Assembly: GCA_963932145.1 (NCBI GenBank)
Contig: OZ010600.1
Coordinates: forward strand, 47,170,508-47,234,507
DNA from: Acanthosepion lycidas
Lineage: Eukaryota; Mollusca; Cephalopoda; Sepiida; Sepiidae
Direction: 5' to 3'
Length of the DNA stretch: 64,000 nucleotides
Shown here: positions 60,901 to 63,375 of the stretch, in pieces
Position numbering within the stretch: position 1 is the stretch's first letter
Layout: every line of letters begins with the position of its first letter
Position numbers and translations under genes: made by a program
The notes under the pieces: model-generated
What the model saw: only the letters and a program-made list of their open reading frames with translations
Told to the model about the DNA's origin: nothing
The model's database searches: none

Positions 60901-63375
60901 GACAATGGGCTAGAGAAAGAAGGTTAACTCTGACAGGTTAGATCTCATCTAGACTAAGTGGTAGATATTTTCCTTTAATTTACAGAATAGCCAAATTAAT
61001 CTCACTGGCTGACAAGATAGAGGTAGATCAAGTACTTTTATGGTAAATTGCTGTTGTTAAGGTGTGCGTGTGTGTGCAACACAAATTTCTTAAAACAACT
61101 GTTATGAGTCTTACTGAGTTATTATTAAAAAAAAATATATATCCTTCGTCCCAGTTTGAAACAAGATAAAATTATAAAAGATTTTCAAAAATGTCTCAAA
61201 CAAGACTAATATTTTTCGCTACAAAGAATGTATACTAATTTTAAATGAAACCTGCTGATTAGCTTTTTTGCAGCCTTATTGGTAAAGCTTCGTCCATGCA
61301 AAGTTGATACCTCGCTCGTCTGAGATTAATTAATTAAATTAATTCATCATTTCTGATCCACGCTCATTACTTAACAGTTGTAGAATATAAAATTAAAAAA
61401 AAAAAAGATCGTTGTATAAAGTGACAAAAATAAGATTAAAAAAAAAAACAATAAAATTGAAAAATATAAAAATAAATTTAAAATGCAATGGCAATCTTCC
61501 TTTTATTCTTTAGAAATTCTGACAACCTACAACTAAAAAAAACACAAAACAAATAACGACGGCTAGTAAAAAAAATCTGTTTAAGAAATTAATACTAATA
61601 AATAATACACATTTGCATTTTTTGAATGACATTTGATTTCTGGTTATTCAATTGGTATTATTGTCCATTTAGAAAGGATCCCAACCAAAATGATCCTGAA
61701 TGCGAATCCAAGCCTGGTCAAAAGTCAAAAGTTAGTTTTTTTTTTCTTTTAGTTTTACTTGCTTATTTAGCTGTTAGTTAGTAAAAAAGTAAAACAAAAA
61801 ACAAAAGAAACGAATGTTGCGAAAATTCAAAAAACATATCCACTATGCAGCCTGTTAAATTTTTTAAAGTTGTTTGATAGTTTGGTTAAAAAAAATAAAT
61901 TAACAAAATTACTTTGAAAGTAAATAATGAAGATCTCGCTCTAAACAGAAAATAATAACTACGTTTTCTTACGTTAGATTTTAAATACAGTTTTTAGGGA
62001 AACAAAAATATAATTAAAAAGCGAGTTACTTCTTTGTTCTTTCTTTTAAAAAAAAGAAAAGAAAGCAGAAAATAGGTTGAGGGAGTCATAAGGGTCATTT
62101 ATTATTGTAATCAAATGTTGGTAAGTATGAATTATAGCAGAATTTCTTTTCAAATTCGATGAACACTATAATCATATTGTTAAAAACTGAACATTTAGCT
62201 AAGATTATCAAATACTAGCTTACTAATTCCATTAATAAAACTAAAAAGTGAACACGTGCCCAAGTCATTGTAACTAGAATAATTATTGCAACGATGTGAA
62301 TCCAAATTTTGAAATTATTCTCATTATTTTCGCTAGATGCTTTTGTAATTTAGTACTGTAGTGTTAAAAATGTCATTGCTAACTAGGAATTAAGTTACAT
62401 TTCTTTCAACATCAATCTTTATTCTTTAAGCAATATAGAGAAAGAGCCACAGGTGAAGTGAATTAAAAACTAGTGTTTTTTATTTAATAACAACTATTGT
62501 TTATTAAATTAAAAAACAGTCCAGTTGCTCTACTGGATCATTGTTTCCAAATTTAATCAAATTGAAAAAAAATTGCATTGCTTTTAAGCACTAAGTAAGA
62601 TAAAATACTGCAATAACACGAAATGAAAAATGAGTCAATTATCTTAGGTTTCCAACTCATAAAATTAAAATGGAAGATTTATTGAGGCACAAGTTGTTTT
62701 CATTAATAAACTTACAAATAACAAATATTTTATGGTTTTTGACGAAAAATCTCAATTAAAAAAAATATGCTATAATTTTATATTTTATGCTAAAAATATC
62801 TAATCTGGCTGACTTACTGTTTCCAAAGGAGAATCCTTAATGTTGGGTTAAAAAAATATTTTTTTCTTTCATGGTACTATTATTTAAAACGAGGTATTGA
62901 TTTGTAGTGACAAATGAATCACCTCAGATTCTCAATTAGAATGTTCTGTTGTTAAACAAAAACAACACATGAATCACTCGGCTTATGAAAACTTAAACTA
63001 CGTTTTTTGTTTGGTAATTCGTTAAATGCGATTGAAAAATAATTCGATTTTAGTTCAATACGAATATTTTTTCATAACCAGAACCTTCTGGTTTCAGGCT
63101 TAGAACTCGAGTGCCAAAAACATGAAATTAGCTTTAAATCTGAAGAAATATCACTTTCTCGTGCCACACGATGTCTGGATACGCCCAACCAACACGAAAT
63201 AGATAGATTTTAAAATGATTTTAAATTCACAAAGCTATGTATTTTGTAATACTATCTTGTATTGTTCACTTCATGTGTTAGGAAAAATATTTTATGCTCT
63301 TACCTTTGTATCAGCGAGAACTATATTTATATTCCCTTCTCCACGGTAGAGCCATTGATCATTTGCCGCCATCAT
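336..63375 (-). CDS. IPPK: Inositol-pentakisphosphate 2-kinase, 5' ten exons (gene continues past the left edge)
   Basis: The enzyme phosphorylates the 2-OH of inositol pentakisphosphate with ATP to give phytate (InsP6), the last step of InsP6 synthesis. Joining ten exons (63304-63375, 41823-41888, 32963-33061, 17097-17163, 16017-16165, 14644-14733, 11126-11181, 10020-10092, 3817-3923, 336-481) gives one open frame of 308 codons plus 1 nt. In order it carries the nucleotide-loop motif GEGN (residues 12-15), a RFVK strand (30-33), the family signature EIKPK (149-153, split between exons 5 and 6), VCKFCM (171-176), YCPLDLFSG (192-200) and PQNNLK (216-221). These match the order and spacing of animal IPPK. 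The human protein is about 490 residues, so roughly the last third, including the expected acidic metal-binding motif, lies beyond position 1. All visible introns are GT-AG. I see no frameshift or internal stop, so the gene looks intact as far as shown. Confidence 0.93.
3150..3340 (+). repeat. Interspersed repeat family R1, copy 1, with hairpin
   Basis: Positions 3218-3333 form a long imperfect inverted repeat: GTGGACATTGAA...CATGCTAAACA is mirrored by TGTTTAGCATGG...TTCAATGTCCAC, arms of about 50 bp around a short loop. The 60 bp before it (GCTATATTTATGTG...GTGCTCAATAT) recurs on the + strand at about 14125 and on the - strand at about 48075. So the hairpin is part of, or inserted into, a dispersed family. 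It has no coding capacity. Confidence 0.65.
3584..3663. mobile_element. Mariner-type MITE, 80 bp, copy 1
   Basis: An almost perfect 80-bp palindrome that starts TTAGGTTGGTGCAAAAATAA and ends with its reverse complement, flanked by a TA duplication on both sides (3582-3583, 3664-3665). The terminal 16 bases are the same as those of the human mariner Hsmar1 and its 80-bp derivative MADE1. Non-autonomous, with no coding capacity. Confidence 0.92.
3817..3923 (-). CDS. IPPK: IPPK exon 9
   Basis: Codes residues 225-259 plus two bases of codon 260 (107 nt, phase 0 to 2). Acceptor TTTCTTTCACAG|GAT, donor AAAAA|GTAAGT. The peptide starts DGEEVYS, corresponding to the NGELIYG turn of vertebrate IPPK. 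It then diverges into a Lys/Asn-rich variable linker. Confidence 0.88.
4738..4910 (-). mobile_element. Chimeric SINE: 5S rRNA-derived head joined to tRNA-like part, copy A
   Basis: Read on the minus strand, 4910-4808 resembles a 5S rRNA gene: GCCATATCATACAATCACCGAAGTTAAGCAACAT, then GGTCAGTACCTAGATGGGTGAC and CTTGGGAATGC. These are the A-box, intermediate and C-box stretches of a mollusc-type 5S gene, with the 5' third deleted. It runs directly into a tRNA-like stretch (4806-4738) with a B-box-like AGTACCAATTCCAG. The same junction occurs at 35270-35515. The body after the tRNA part is truncated here. Confidence 0.8.
5520..6590 (-). pseudogene. Penelope-like element fragment (RT tail and GIY-YIG endonuclease)
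   Basis: Minus-strand translation, with frameshifts, shows the end of a Penelope-like polyprotein. From about 6590 there is a stretch with SEYCETTFTGQYTN and NSYHP (thumb of the reverse transcriptase). A linker region follows, and then at about 6130-6010 VYTILCSCGKRYKEETG and KIRLQEH, the GIY-YIG nuclease pattern of this class with the preceding Cys pair. The 3' flank (about 5525-5575) reads CTGAAGAAGGCTGGAGTGTA on the minus strand, a typical position for a Penelope-like 3' untranslated region. It has several stops and shifts and no complete open frame. The 5' part of the RT is missing. Confidence 0.75.
6590..6720 (+). repeat. SINE-like core fragment (family R2), copy 1
   Basis: GATGAGGACAACAGTTCAAACAATGTAAATAGTG followed by ATATCTCATCTCA. 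The same series occurs at 54400-54508 (minus strand) and partly at 54725-54760 (plus strand), where it is the tail of a tRNA-headed SINE. No head is visible here. Confidence 0.6.
9006..9050. repeat. (TA)n(CA)n microsatellite
   Basis: Uninterrupted TA repeats pass into CA repeats over 45 bp. Confidence 0.98.
10020..10092 (-). CDS. IPPK: IPPK exon 8
   Basis: Codes the last base of Gly200 and residues 201-224 (73 nt, phase 2 to 0). Acceptor TTCATTGCAG|A, donor AAG|GTGAGA. It contains ALLDTPQNNLKIC. In the plant enzyme structure, as I recall it, the two adjacent Asn residues take part in inositol phosphate and nucleotide binding. Confidence 0.92.
10151..10231. mobile_element. Mariner-type MITE, 81 bp, copy 2
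   Basis: TTAGGTTGGTGCAAAA at one end and its reverse complement at the other, preceded by TA. The duplication on the right has decayed to CA. The middle carries ATCACATAGTAACATATGTGAG, the reverse complement of the same core in copy 1, so the two copies lie in opposite orientation. Confidence 0.92.
10498..10550. repeat. (AT)n microsatellite
   Basis: A pure TA repeat of about 26 units. Confidence 0.98.
11126..11181 (-). CDS. IPPK: IPPK exon 7
   Basis: Codes residues 182-199 plus two bases of Gly200 (56 nt, phase 0 to 2). Acceptor TTTTCCAG|GGC, donor CAGG|GTAAGA. It contains SYCPLDLFSG, one of the best-conserved stretches of the family. Confidence 0.92.
11668..11995 (-). pseudogene. LINE family L1a 3' end (RT C-terminus), minus-strand copy
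   Basis: Minus-strand reading 11971-11790 gives RSHHFTVGMARCNHKFYVKF and SRTSRLWNSLL...CFPINFD...FKCNVNHYLLSS. This is the C-terminal tail of a Jockey/CR1-type reverse transcriptase, also seen at 46600-46767. The 3' untranslated end reads CTTTATTGCTTTGCTTGGGG then GATTAAAAAAAA, shared with the other copies of the family in this window. It is 5'-truncated, as is usual for LINE insertions. Confidence 0.8.
14125..14230 (+). repeat. Interspersed repeat family R1, copy 2 (degenerate)
   Basis: GCTATATTTATGTGGGGA, then GATATAAACAGTGTGAACAT and TTGACAGGCAA follow the order seen at 3150-3300 and, reversed, at 47935-48075. It is strongly diverged and the hairpin arm is lost. Confidence 0.45.
14644..14733 (-). 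CDS. IPPK: IPPK exon 6 (PK.GF and CxxC region)
   Basis: Codes residues 152-181 (90 nt, phase 0 to 0). Acceptor CAATTTCAG|CCC, donor AAAG|GTAAAT. It completes EIKPK and continues TGFLP, then VCKFCMSSRLK. In the human protein the last stretch is VCRYCMHQHLK, so the Arg and His of the R...H...K pattern are Lys173 and Ser177 here. Confidence 0.93.
15327..15355 (+). other. Potential G-quadruplex motif
   Basis: Four runs of three to five G within 29 bases (GGGTGAGGGGGTGG, then AAAGGGGGTGAGGGG). This is striking in an AT-rich intron. The G-rich strand is the template strand of IPPK. It fits the standard four-run pattern; folding is inference. Confidence 0.6.
15839..15856 (+). repeat. Remnant of a mariner-type terminal repeat
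   Basis: ATAGGTTGGTGCACAAAA matches the left end of the 80-bp MITEs, but no right end follows within 100 bp. Confidence 0.45.
16017..16165 (-). CDS. IPPK: IPPK exon 5
   Basis: Codes residues 102-151 (149 nt, phase 1 to 0). Acceptor TTTTTTTGCAG|CA, donor AAA|GTAAGA. It contains KGKDIDFAARSALVLPD, matching the vertebrate DLDTLSGYAMCLPN region, and ends with SIEIK, the first half of the EIKPK signature. Confidence 0.93.
16166..17096 (-). other. IPPK intron 4
   Basis: A 0.9-kb AT-rich intron with no recognisable element. The 65-codon open frame at 16929-17126 (plus strand) runs into exon 4 on the opposite strand and resembles nothing I know. Confidence 0.75.
17097..17163 (-). CDS. IPPK: IPPK exon 4
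   Basis: Codes residues 80-101 plus one base of codon 102 (67 nt, phase 0 to 1). Acceptor TTCATAG|TTTCTTGAAG, donor CCTG|GTAATT. The peptide has the family pattern PSGF...AVKEARP. The acceptor lacks a strong polypyrimidine tract, and it and the first 11 exon bases are duplicated 76 bp upstream in the intron. Confidence 0.88.
17153..17302. repeat. Tandem duplication spanning the exon 4 splice acceptor
   Basis: Two head-to-tail units of about 75 bp (17153-17228 and 17229-17302), about 95% alike, each beginning TCTTCAAGAAACTATGAATA. The first unit includes the first 11 bases and the 3' splice site of exon 4. The second therefore places an identical acceptor (AG at 17240-17241, minus strand) in the intron. 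Confidence 0.9.
17570..18590 (+). pseudogene. LINE family L1a, RT palm to C-terminus, broken
   Basis: The reading starts with QGSILDPTLFLIFINHLSDD (about 17597-17660), the RT motif normally QGSVLGP, followed by a damaged YADD box near 17680 (TDDTIFT). Next come residues 17873-18058 with LHLIGLTFSADMKWKDYIES, and then in changing frames LNKIQRRISNIIG, the FYKYFHG stretch and FFSHTSCL. The end of the family (CTTTATTGCTAATG) lies near 18570. Multiple frameshifts and stops: a dead copy of a Jockey/CR1-type non-LTR retrotransposon. Confidence 0.8.
18873..18883 (+). repeat. Poly-G run
   Basis: Eleven consecutive G in an AT-rich context. Confidence 0.95.
19663..19755. repeat. 93-bp hairpin element
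   Basis: AGTTTATTTTCAAGTTTTGACTG at the left and CAGTCAAAACATGAAAATAAACT at the right, with further pairing inward (ATTATTTGT / ACAAATAAT). A near-complete palindrome, probably a small MITE. I could not define a target duplication. Confidence 0.75.
20100..20870 (-). pseudogene. Penelope-like element fragment with GIY-YIG endonuclease
   Basis: A 112-residue open frame (20702-20364, minus) reads TNIVYKFKCPLGDC, then NNIYVSHTTNSLSQRLTLHL and, further on, FRKILVENTIILKHENNRQK. This is the GIY-YIG fold of Penelope-like elements: VYKFKC with a Cys pair, YV(G/S)HTT, L..RL..H. The Gly normally before HTT is Ser here. RT-derived sequence upstream (to about 20870) is interrupted by stops and runs into an AT microsatellite. 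Downstream the element ends in a region with a small stem (20111-20137). Confidence 0.75.
20874..20920. repeat. (TA)n microsatellite
   Basis: About 23 TA units with one CA interruption. Confidence 0.97.
21020..21160 (-). pseudogene. Non-LTR RT fragment
   Basis: The minus strand reads VTQGSLLGPTLFLHYISD and continues SKSIRQSFVNSYV, an RT palm fragment with the QG(S/D)..GP.LF...I.D pattern. It differs from the L1a copy at 17597, so it probably belongs to another LINE. Only about 45 codons are visible. Confidence 0.7.
21175..21361 (+). repeat. LINE family L1a 3' end with poly-A tail
   Basis: CATTATTGCCCTGCTTGAAGTGAATTGATT followed by about 32 A. It matches the 3' ends at 11668-11720, 31681-31720 and 46830-46870. 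No coding part is recognisable. Confidence 0.65.
22590..23420. repeat. GC-richer block with degenerate internal repeats
   Basis: About 830 bp of near-balanced composition, rich in GGT/TTG on the plus strand, in contrast to the AT-rich surroundings. A unit of about 76 bp recurs about 141 bp apart: GTTGGATTTGCCGAGGTGAT... at 23043 and GTTGGGTTTGCCAAGGTGAC... at 23184. Shorter GCGGAGTTG and GAGGTCACAG(T/G) phrases also recur. The minus-strand open frame 22973-23374 (133 codons) is a consequence of this composition; I do not recognise a protein in it. Confidence 0.5.
24985..25240 (-). mobile_element. Solo LTR of the Ty3/gypsy element family
   Basis: It starts TGTTATAGTGGAACACACC and ends ...CACTCCACAACA, and aligns along its length with the LTRs at 55367-55601 and 60085-60340. 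A perfect 5-bp duplication ATGTT flanks it (24980-24984 and 25241-25245). This is the footprint of a full element removed by recombination between its LTRs. Relative to the internal element it is read in the plus direction (LTR sense TGTTAT to ACA), opposite to the full copy's position on the minus strand. The strand label follows similarity only. Confidence 0.9.
25705..25860 (+). mobile_element. tRNA-headed SINE (family R3), 5S part absent
   Basis: GGTGATATAATGGATAGTGGCTT with A-box-like spacing, then B-box-like GAGTTCCAATTCCAGTCAGG, then TATATTCACTTACAGACAAAT. It aligns with the tRNA-like part of the chimeric SINE at 35357-35460. Upstream of the tRNA part there is no 5S-like sequence. Confidence 0.7.
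26640..26915 (-). mobile_element. tRNA-headed SINE (family R3), long copy
   Basis: On the minus strand from 26915: GGCATGGTGAAGTAATAGATAGTGG, B-box GAGTTCGAATTCCAGT, then ATACCCTTGGGAAAGGTATGAA and CAGCTATGGGTAAATAGCAGGA. The middle part matches 35450-35510. The body continues with GACCGGGTTCTATAGCC and a stretch near the 3' end (GCGGGGAAAAAAAT). This is the longest copy here and gives the best idea of the SINE body. Confidence 0.7.
28402..28449. repeat. (AT)n microsatellite
   Basis: Pure TA repeat, about 24 units. Confidence 0.98.
29485..30065. mobile_element. hAT-type non-autonomous DNA transposon, 581 bp
   Basis: Left end CAGTGGTTCCCAAATG, right end CGTTTAGGAACTACTG, that is CAGTAGTTCCTAAACG reversed: inverted terminal repeats of the hAT kind. 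Perfect 8-bp target duplication TTTTATAT at 29477-29484 and 30066-30073. No transposase open frame. A mariner-type MITE has inserted at 29732. Confidence 0.93.
29732..29787. mobile_element. Mariner-type MITE, internally deleted copy 3
   Basis: Both ends (TTAGGTTG and ...TTTTTGCACCAACCTAA) and flanking TA are kept, but about 25 bp of the left half is missing (56 bp against 80). It sits inside the hAT-type element and is therefore younger than it. Confidence 0.88.
31676..32870 (-). pseudogene. LINE family L1a, minus-strand copy, broken
   Basis: The 3' end is at 31681-31720 (minus: GTGGCTTTATGACCTTGCTTGG...GATTAAAAA). Upstream the minus strand reads an eroded RT C-terminus near 31790-31980, then THCSLLILTFSTDMKWNNYI at 32600-32520. 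At 32870-32820 it reads SVLNLVSVLMK, the same segment as 17655-17700 in the other copy. Many stops and shifts, and a short unrelated insertion around 32000-32330. Confidence 0.72.
32963..33061 (-). CDS. IPPK: IPPK exon 3
   Basis: Codes residues 47-79. The acceptor is a short T-tract with TAG|GTC and the donor is CCA|GTAAGT, phase 0 to 0, 99 nt. The stretch LQKIVDYVKEVMKPLL aligns with the helical LQNIVDF...VMKEFL segment of the vertebrate enzyme. Confidence 0.92.
34744..34772. repeat. (AT)n microsatellite
   Basis: TA repeat followed by a short GA repeat and preceded by a GTGTGCGTGCG stretch. Confidence 0.97.
35270..35515 (+). mobile_element. Chimeric SINE: 5S rRNA-derived head joined to tRNA-like part, copy B
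   Basis: 35281-35356 reads GGTTAAGCAACATTGAGCCTAGTCAGTACCTAGATGG, then GTGACAACTTGGGAATACC and AGGTGTTGTAAGCTT. This is the 3' two-thirds of a 5S rRNA gene with its internal control region. At 35357 it passes without a gap into GAATGTGCTGATTATGTAATGG, a tRNA-like part with B box GAGTTCCAATTCCAGTC (35409-35425). The SINE body ATACCCTTGGGAAAAGTATGAA (35453-35474) follows. The 5S-tRNA junction matches copy A at 4807. Confidence 0.85.
35791..37794. mobile_element. 2.0-kb non-autonomous DNA transposon with long inverted repeats and 8-bp duplication
   Basis: Left end TAGGTACCTCTATGAGATCGCTAAAAAAG; right end, reversed, TAGGTAACTCCATGAAATCGCTAAAAAAA. The inverted similarity continues for more than 110 bp (for example CATAGCATGATGAAAAAGAC and TTCATGTTAT(T/A)ATTAAGAGGAA). 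The flanks are a perfect 8-bp duplication AGTAAAAG (35783-35790, 37795-37802). The interior is AT-rich with no transposase. An 8-bp duplication fits hAT, P or Mutator-like superfamilies; the long inverted repeats lean towards Mutator-like, the short start TAGG towards hAT. I cannot decide between them. Confidence 0.92.
36160..36246. repeat. Perfect hairpin, 41-bp arms and 5-base loop
   Basis: TGCTTTGTTTTATTTTTAAA...GGCGCAGAA (36160-36200), loop GCTAA, then the exact reverse complement (36206-36246). It lies inside the 2.0-kb transposon. No mismatch in 41 bp. Confidence 0.97.
39240..40363 (-). pseudogene. Tc3-like transposase, broken
   Basis: The minus strand from 40363 reads MPRGTKL, then EKTNILAYKV and IAQKLNRFRIVISKFLKN: the N-terminal helix-turn-helix of Tc1/Tc3-type transposases. 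At 39756-39670 it reads LKKVIFSDKNFNLD, around the first catalytic Asp. At about 39520-39490 it reads DNAVIHNAKSIT, around the second Asp. The GPDG motif after the first Asp and the final Glu region are not readable, and frameshifts and stops occur throughout. The element is inactive. I could not find its terminal inverted repeats. Confidence 0.8.
40593..40643. repeat. (AT)n microsatellite
   Basis: Pure TA repeat, about 25 units. Confidence 0.98.
40831..40874. repeat. (CA)n(TA)n(TG)n compound microsatellite
   Basis: A CA run, then TA, then TG: a near-palindromic compound repeat able to fold back on itself. Confidence 0.95.
41150..41218 (-). pseudogene. Second scrap of the Tc3-like transposase
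   Basis: ACAGTTGATCAAAAAACTTCCTACATTATA and TTGCCTGTACTTTTGAAGATGTTA repeat 39612-39683 with few changes. Only about 70 bp of the transposase interior is present. Confidence 0.8.
41823..41888 (-). CDS. IPPK: IPPK exon 2
   Basis: Codes residues 25-46. Acceptor TTTTCAG|GAA, donor AAT|GTAAGT, phase 0 to 0, 66 nt. The peptide includes VYRFVKTK, the strand that follows the nucleotide loop and corresponds to the VLRFLK stretch of vertebrate IPPK. Confidence 0.9.
43496..43566. repeat. (AT)n microsatellite
   Basis: TA repeat of about 35 units with GA and GT interruptions. Confidence 0.97.
45891..46092. mobile_element. Inverted-repeat element (MITE-like), about 200 bp
   Basis: Outer arms TATATTTAGTGGATACATAA and ...TTGTATCTATTAAATATA; inner arms GTTTAAGTAGATATCTCTGT...CAGTGTAAGTCAATGCCTAC and GTAGACATTGAGTTACACTGTTTAGAAAACAGAGATATC...CAAAC. 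The arms total about 70 bp each with few mismatches. It ends a few bases before a LINE copy. Confidence 0.75.
46100..46870 (+). pseudogene. LINE family L1a, RT C-terminal part with long open frame
   Basis: A 215-codon open frame (46120-46767) reads LHLLGLIFSTDMKWKDYIES, then LLDKIQRRICNIIGP, LCLFYKYFHGNCSNELFAMI and SHTSRLWNSLLAPYF, and ends FKCNVRRYLLST. This is the post-palm and C-terminal region of a Jockey/CR1-type reverse transcriptase. The catalytic palm is not present, so it is a 5'-truncated copy. About 20 codons seem to be missing between HIYKST and LELLDK, where related proteins have a conserved tryptophan stretch. The 3' end (GAATTACTGCCTTATTTGGAGT...GATTAAAAAAAAA) defines the family's tail. 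This is the youngest-looking copy of the family here, being free of stops. Confidence 0.85.
47935..48075 (-). repeat. Interspersed repeat family R1, copy 3
   Basis: The minus strand reads GCTATATTTATAGGG, GTGCTCAGTATTCAGGATAG, CATGTAAATATAAGCAGTGT and CAACAGTCTGTTTCATGCTT. The order matches 3155-3290. Confidence 0.6.
48678..48840 (+). repeat. Direct repeat R4, left copy
   Basis: AAATGACCTCTTGTTGAAGCAA ... GAGAAATTCATTTTACAAGC ... TTGCACAAGCAATAAAGAGCTGAGTAA. It aligns over about 160 bp with 50929-51096. Confidence 0.75.
48899..48990. repeat. (AT)n, (GA)n, (GATA)n compound microsatellite
   Basis: TA repeat, then GATA, GA, GATA and TAGG units in series, ending where the transposon-like sequence at 48988 starts. 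Confidence 0.95.
48988..49720 (+). mobile_element. Diverged relative of the 2.0-kb transposon (one end only)
   Basis: Starts TAGGTGCCTCCACTAATTTGCTAAAAGA and continues CATATCATGATAAAAACATG and TTGTTATTATTAAGAGGAAAGACCAAA. This follows the right end of the element at 35791-37794 read inward from 37794. Further shared words (AATAATTGTCGGAT, ATTTTCAGAA...ATTCACA, GATATTATTTAATT...) extend the match for about 700 bp. I found no second terminal repeat, so it is probably a decayed or truncated copy. Confidence 0.7.
50929..51096 (+). repeat. Direct repeat R4, right copy
   Basis: AAATGACCTTTCATCGAAGCAA ... GAAAAATTCATTTTGCTAGC ... TTGCACAAGCAATAAAGTGTTGAGTAA, matching 48678-48840 in the same orientation, about 2.25 kb apart. 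Confidence 0.75.
51513..51568. repeat. Perfect 56-bp palindrome of tetranucleotide repeats
   Basis: (ATGT)n, then (ACGT)n, then (ACAT)n; the whole 56 bp equals its own reverse complement with its centre at 51540/51541. Confidence 0.98.
54400..54508 (-). repeat. SINE core fragment (family R2), copy 2
   Basis: The minus strand reads GACGACAATAGTCTGAATAATG, TAAATAATGTACATAA and TACCTCATCTCAGAAATA. It ends head-to-head against the SINE starting at 54509. Confidence 0.6.
54509..54770 (+). mobile_element. tRNA-headed SINE (family R2)
   Basis: ACATGGCACAGTGGATAAAGGCG (A-box-like), GTGTGAGTTCAATACCCG (B-box-like), a GC-richer body (CATGGCACGTGGAAC..., GTGAGCGAAATAAAG) and the tail GAGGACAATAGTCCGAATAATG. 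The tRNA-like spacing and body support a pol III-derived SINE. The family differs from the 5S-tRNA one. Confidence 0.7.
54980..55366 (+). pseudogene. LINE RT fragment, left part (interrupted by gypsy insertion)
   Basis: The plus strand near 55267-55366 reads CDTEIRKCIGIVKDAFQKLS, a stop, then KNRNILLE. This is the post-palm region of a non-LTR retrotransposon different from L1a. The frame resumes after the gypsy element at 60341. Weak upstream similarity reaches about 54980. Confidence 0.75.
55367..55601 (-). repeat. 3' LTR of gypsy element
   Basis: 235 bp, TG...CA ends on the element strand (TGTTATGGTGAAACACACC ... CCACAACA). It lacks a stretch of about 20 bases present in the other LTR near 60216-60237. 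Confidence 0.95.
55602..55612 (-). promoter_or_regulatory. Polypurine tract of gypsy element
   Basis: AGGAGGTGGG on the element strand, directly before the 3' LTR: the expected primer site for plus-strand DNA synthesis. Confidence 0.75.
55693..56290 (-). pseudogene. Gypsy pol: integrase C-terminal part
   Basis: Two minus-strand open frames (56214-55969 and 55950-55693) lie after the integrase core. They contain KLRPKKTKPG and SGEKYILRSI, then VKGEKFTCRRHINQIR, a small beta-rich, basic C-terminal domain typical of gypsy integrases (the RHxxQI(R/K) motif near the end). Frame breaks separate them from each other and from the core. Confidence 0.75.
56291..56793 (-). pseudogene. Gypsy pol: integrase zinc-binding region and damaged core
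   Basis: The open frame 56793-56551 has FHTGHPGSARMKSLMRSFVY and WPNMDRDIENAVAKCKGC, the HHCC zinc-binding domain that precedes the catalytic core of gypsy integrases. The core itself (56550-56291) shifts frame, so the catalytic acidic triad is not in one frame. Confidence 0.82.
56899..57699 (-). pseudogene. Gypsy pol: RT connection and RNase H
   Basis: A 266-codon open frame. It contains the RT tail with FLELANYYQIYIPKM, then VACDASAYGVGGCILHR (first RNase H Asp), YSQIEKEALGIIFAV (Glu) and HKPLISIFG. The usual Asp before HKPL is Asn here (TNHKPL). It overlaps the RT frame in a different phase because of a frameshift near 57650. Confidence 0.88.
57609..58169 (-). pseudogene. Gypsy pol: reverse transcriptase
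   Basis: A 186-codon open frame with VCADFLTGLN, YPLPIVEEIF, FSKIDLSDAYLQIPV and the catalytic VVYLDDILMRS. It ends in EEKCEF-type palm sequence (ESKCEFFMEKVKYLG). The YLDD aspartates are intact. The region N-terminal to 58169 is in another frame. Confidence 0.9.
58224..58667 (-). pseudogene. Gypsy pol: aspartic protease and RT N-terminus
   Basis: A 147-codon open frame starting with the catalytic LDTGSNLSII and ending the fold with FVIENTMNLLGTNWI (the ...LLG.(D/N)W pattern). Sequence leading towards the RT follows, with disruptions. Confidence 0.87.
58780..59805 (-). pseudogene. Gypsy gag, broken
   Basis: The minus strand from 59805 reads MEESKSIFQEFFKFQSGQQ and a Gln/Lys-rich coiled-coil-like stretch. 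It then changes frame to a capsid-like segment at 59361-58942 with HKRWKCLNL, YAANVNKHCEEFKL and LVQGLVSGRDAEVR. Near 58880-58780 a degenerate pair of zinc knuckles follows: CFACSELHWYRYC and CFKCRKEWD, the second missing its His/Cys. At least two frame breaks. Confidence 0.82.
59844..59852 (+). repeat. Poly-G run in gypsy 5' leader
   Basis: Nine G followed by CCC, upstream of gag on the element strand. Confidence 0.9.
60069..60080 (-). promoter_or_regulatory. Primer binding site of gypsy element
   Basis: TGGCGACGAGGA on the element strand, four bases inside the 5' LTR. It is complementary to a tRNA 3' end ...TCCTCGTCGCCA, as in animal tRNA-Ser(GCT) from memory. Confidence 0.7.
60085..60340 (-). 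repeat. 5' LTR of gypsy element
   Basis: 256 bp; begins TGTTATGGTGAAAC and ends CTCTGCAACA on the element strand. Same length as the solo LTR at 24985-25240. Confidence 0.95.
60341..60490 (+). pseudogene. LINE RT fragment, right part (continuation after gypsy insertion)
   Basis: Continues the LINE frame from 55366. After a degenerate stretch it reads ECWTVSSQMKRRLQATGMWFYRRMVRI at about 60411-60490; this W....M.RRL.A.EMWF.RRM pattern is typical of the C-terminal region of many invertebrate non-LTR RTs. It ends near 60490. Confidence 0.8.
63304..63375 (-). CDS. IPPK: IPPK exon 1 (start codon, G-loop)
   Basis: Codes residues 1-24, beginning with two consecutive ATG codons (63373-63375 and 63370-63372). 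An in-frame TAA lies three codons upstream of the first ATG, so translation cannot start further 5' in this exon. The peptide holds the conserved QWLYRGEGN nucleotide-binding loop. The donor is AAG|GTAAGA and the exon ends in phase 0. Confidence 0.93.

Larger units (their letters stand above)
41889..63303 (-). other. IPPK intron 1
   Basis: A 21.4-kb first intron. Its contents are listed separately: microsatellites, an inverted-repeat element (45891-46092), a LINE (46100-46870), an R1 repeat (47935-48075), a transposon relative (48988 to about 49720), paired repeats (48678, 50929), SINEs (54400-54770) and a gypsy element inside a LINE (54980-60490). I recognise nothing in 41900-43490, 43570-45880, 46880-47930, 51600-54390 or 60500-63300 beyond A/T runs. 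Confidence 0.8.
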
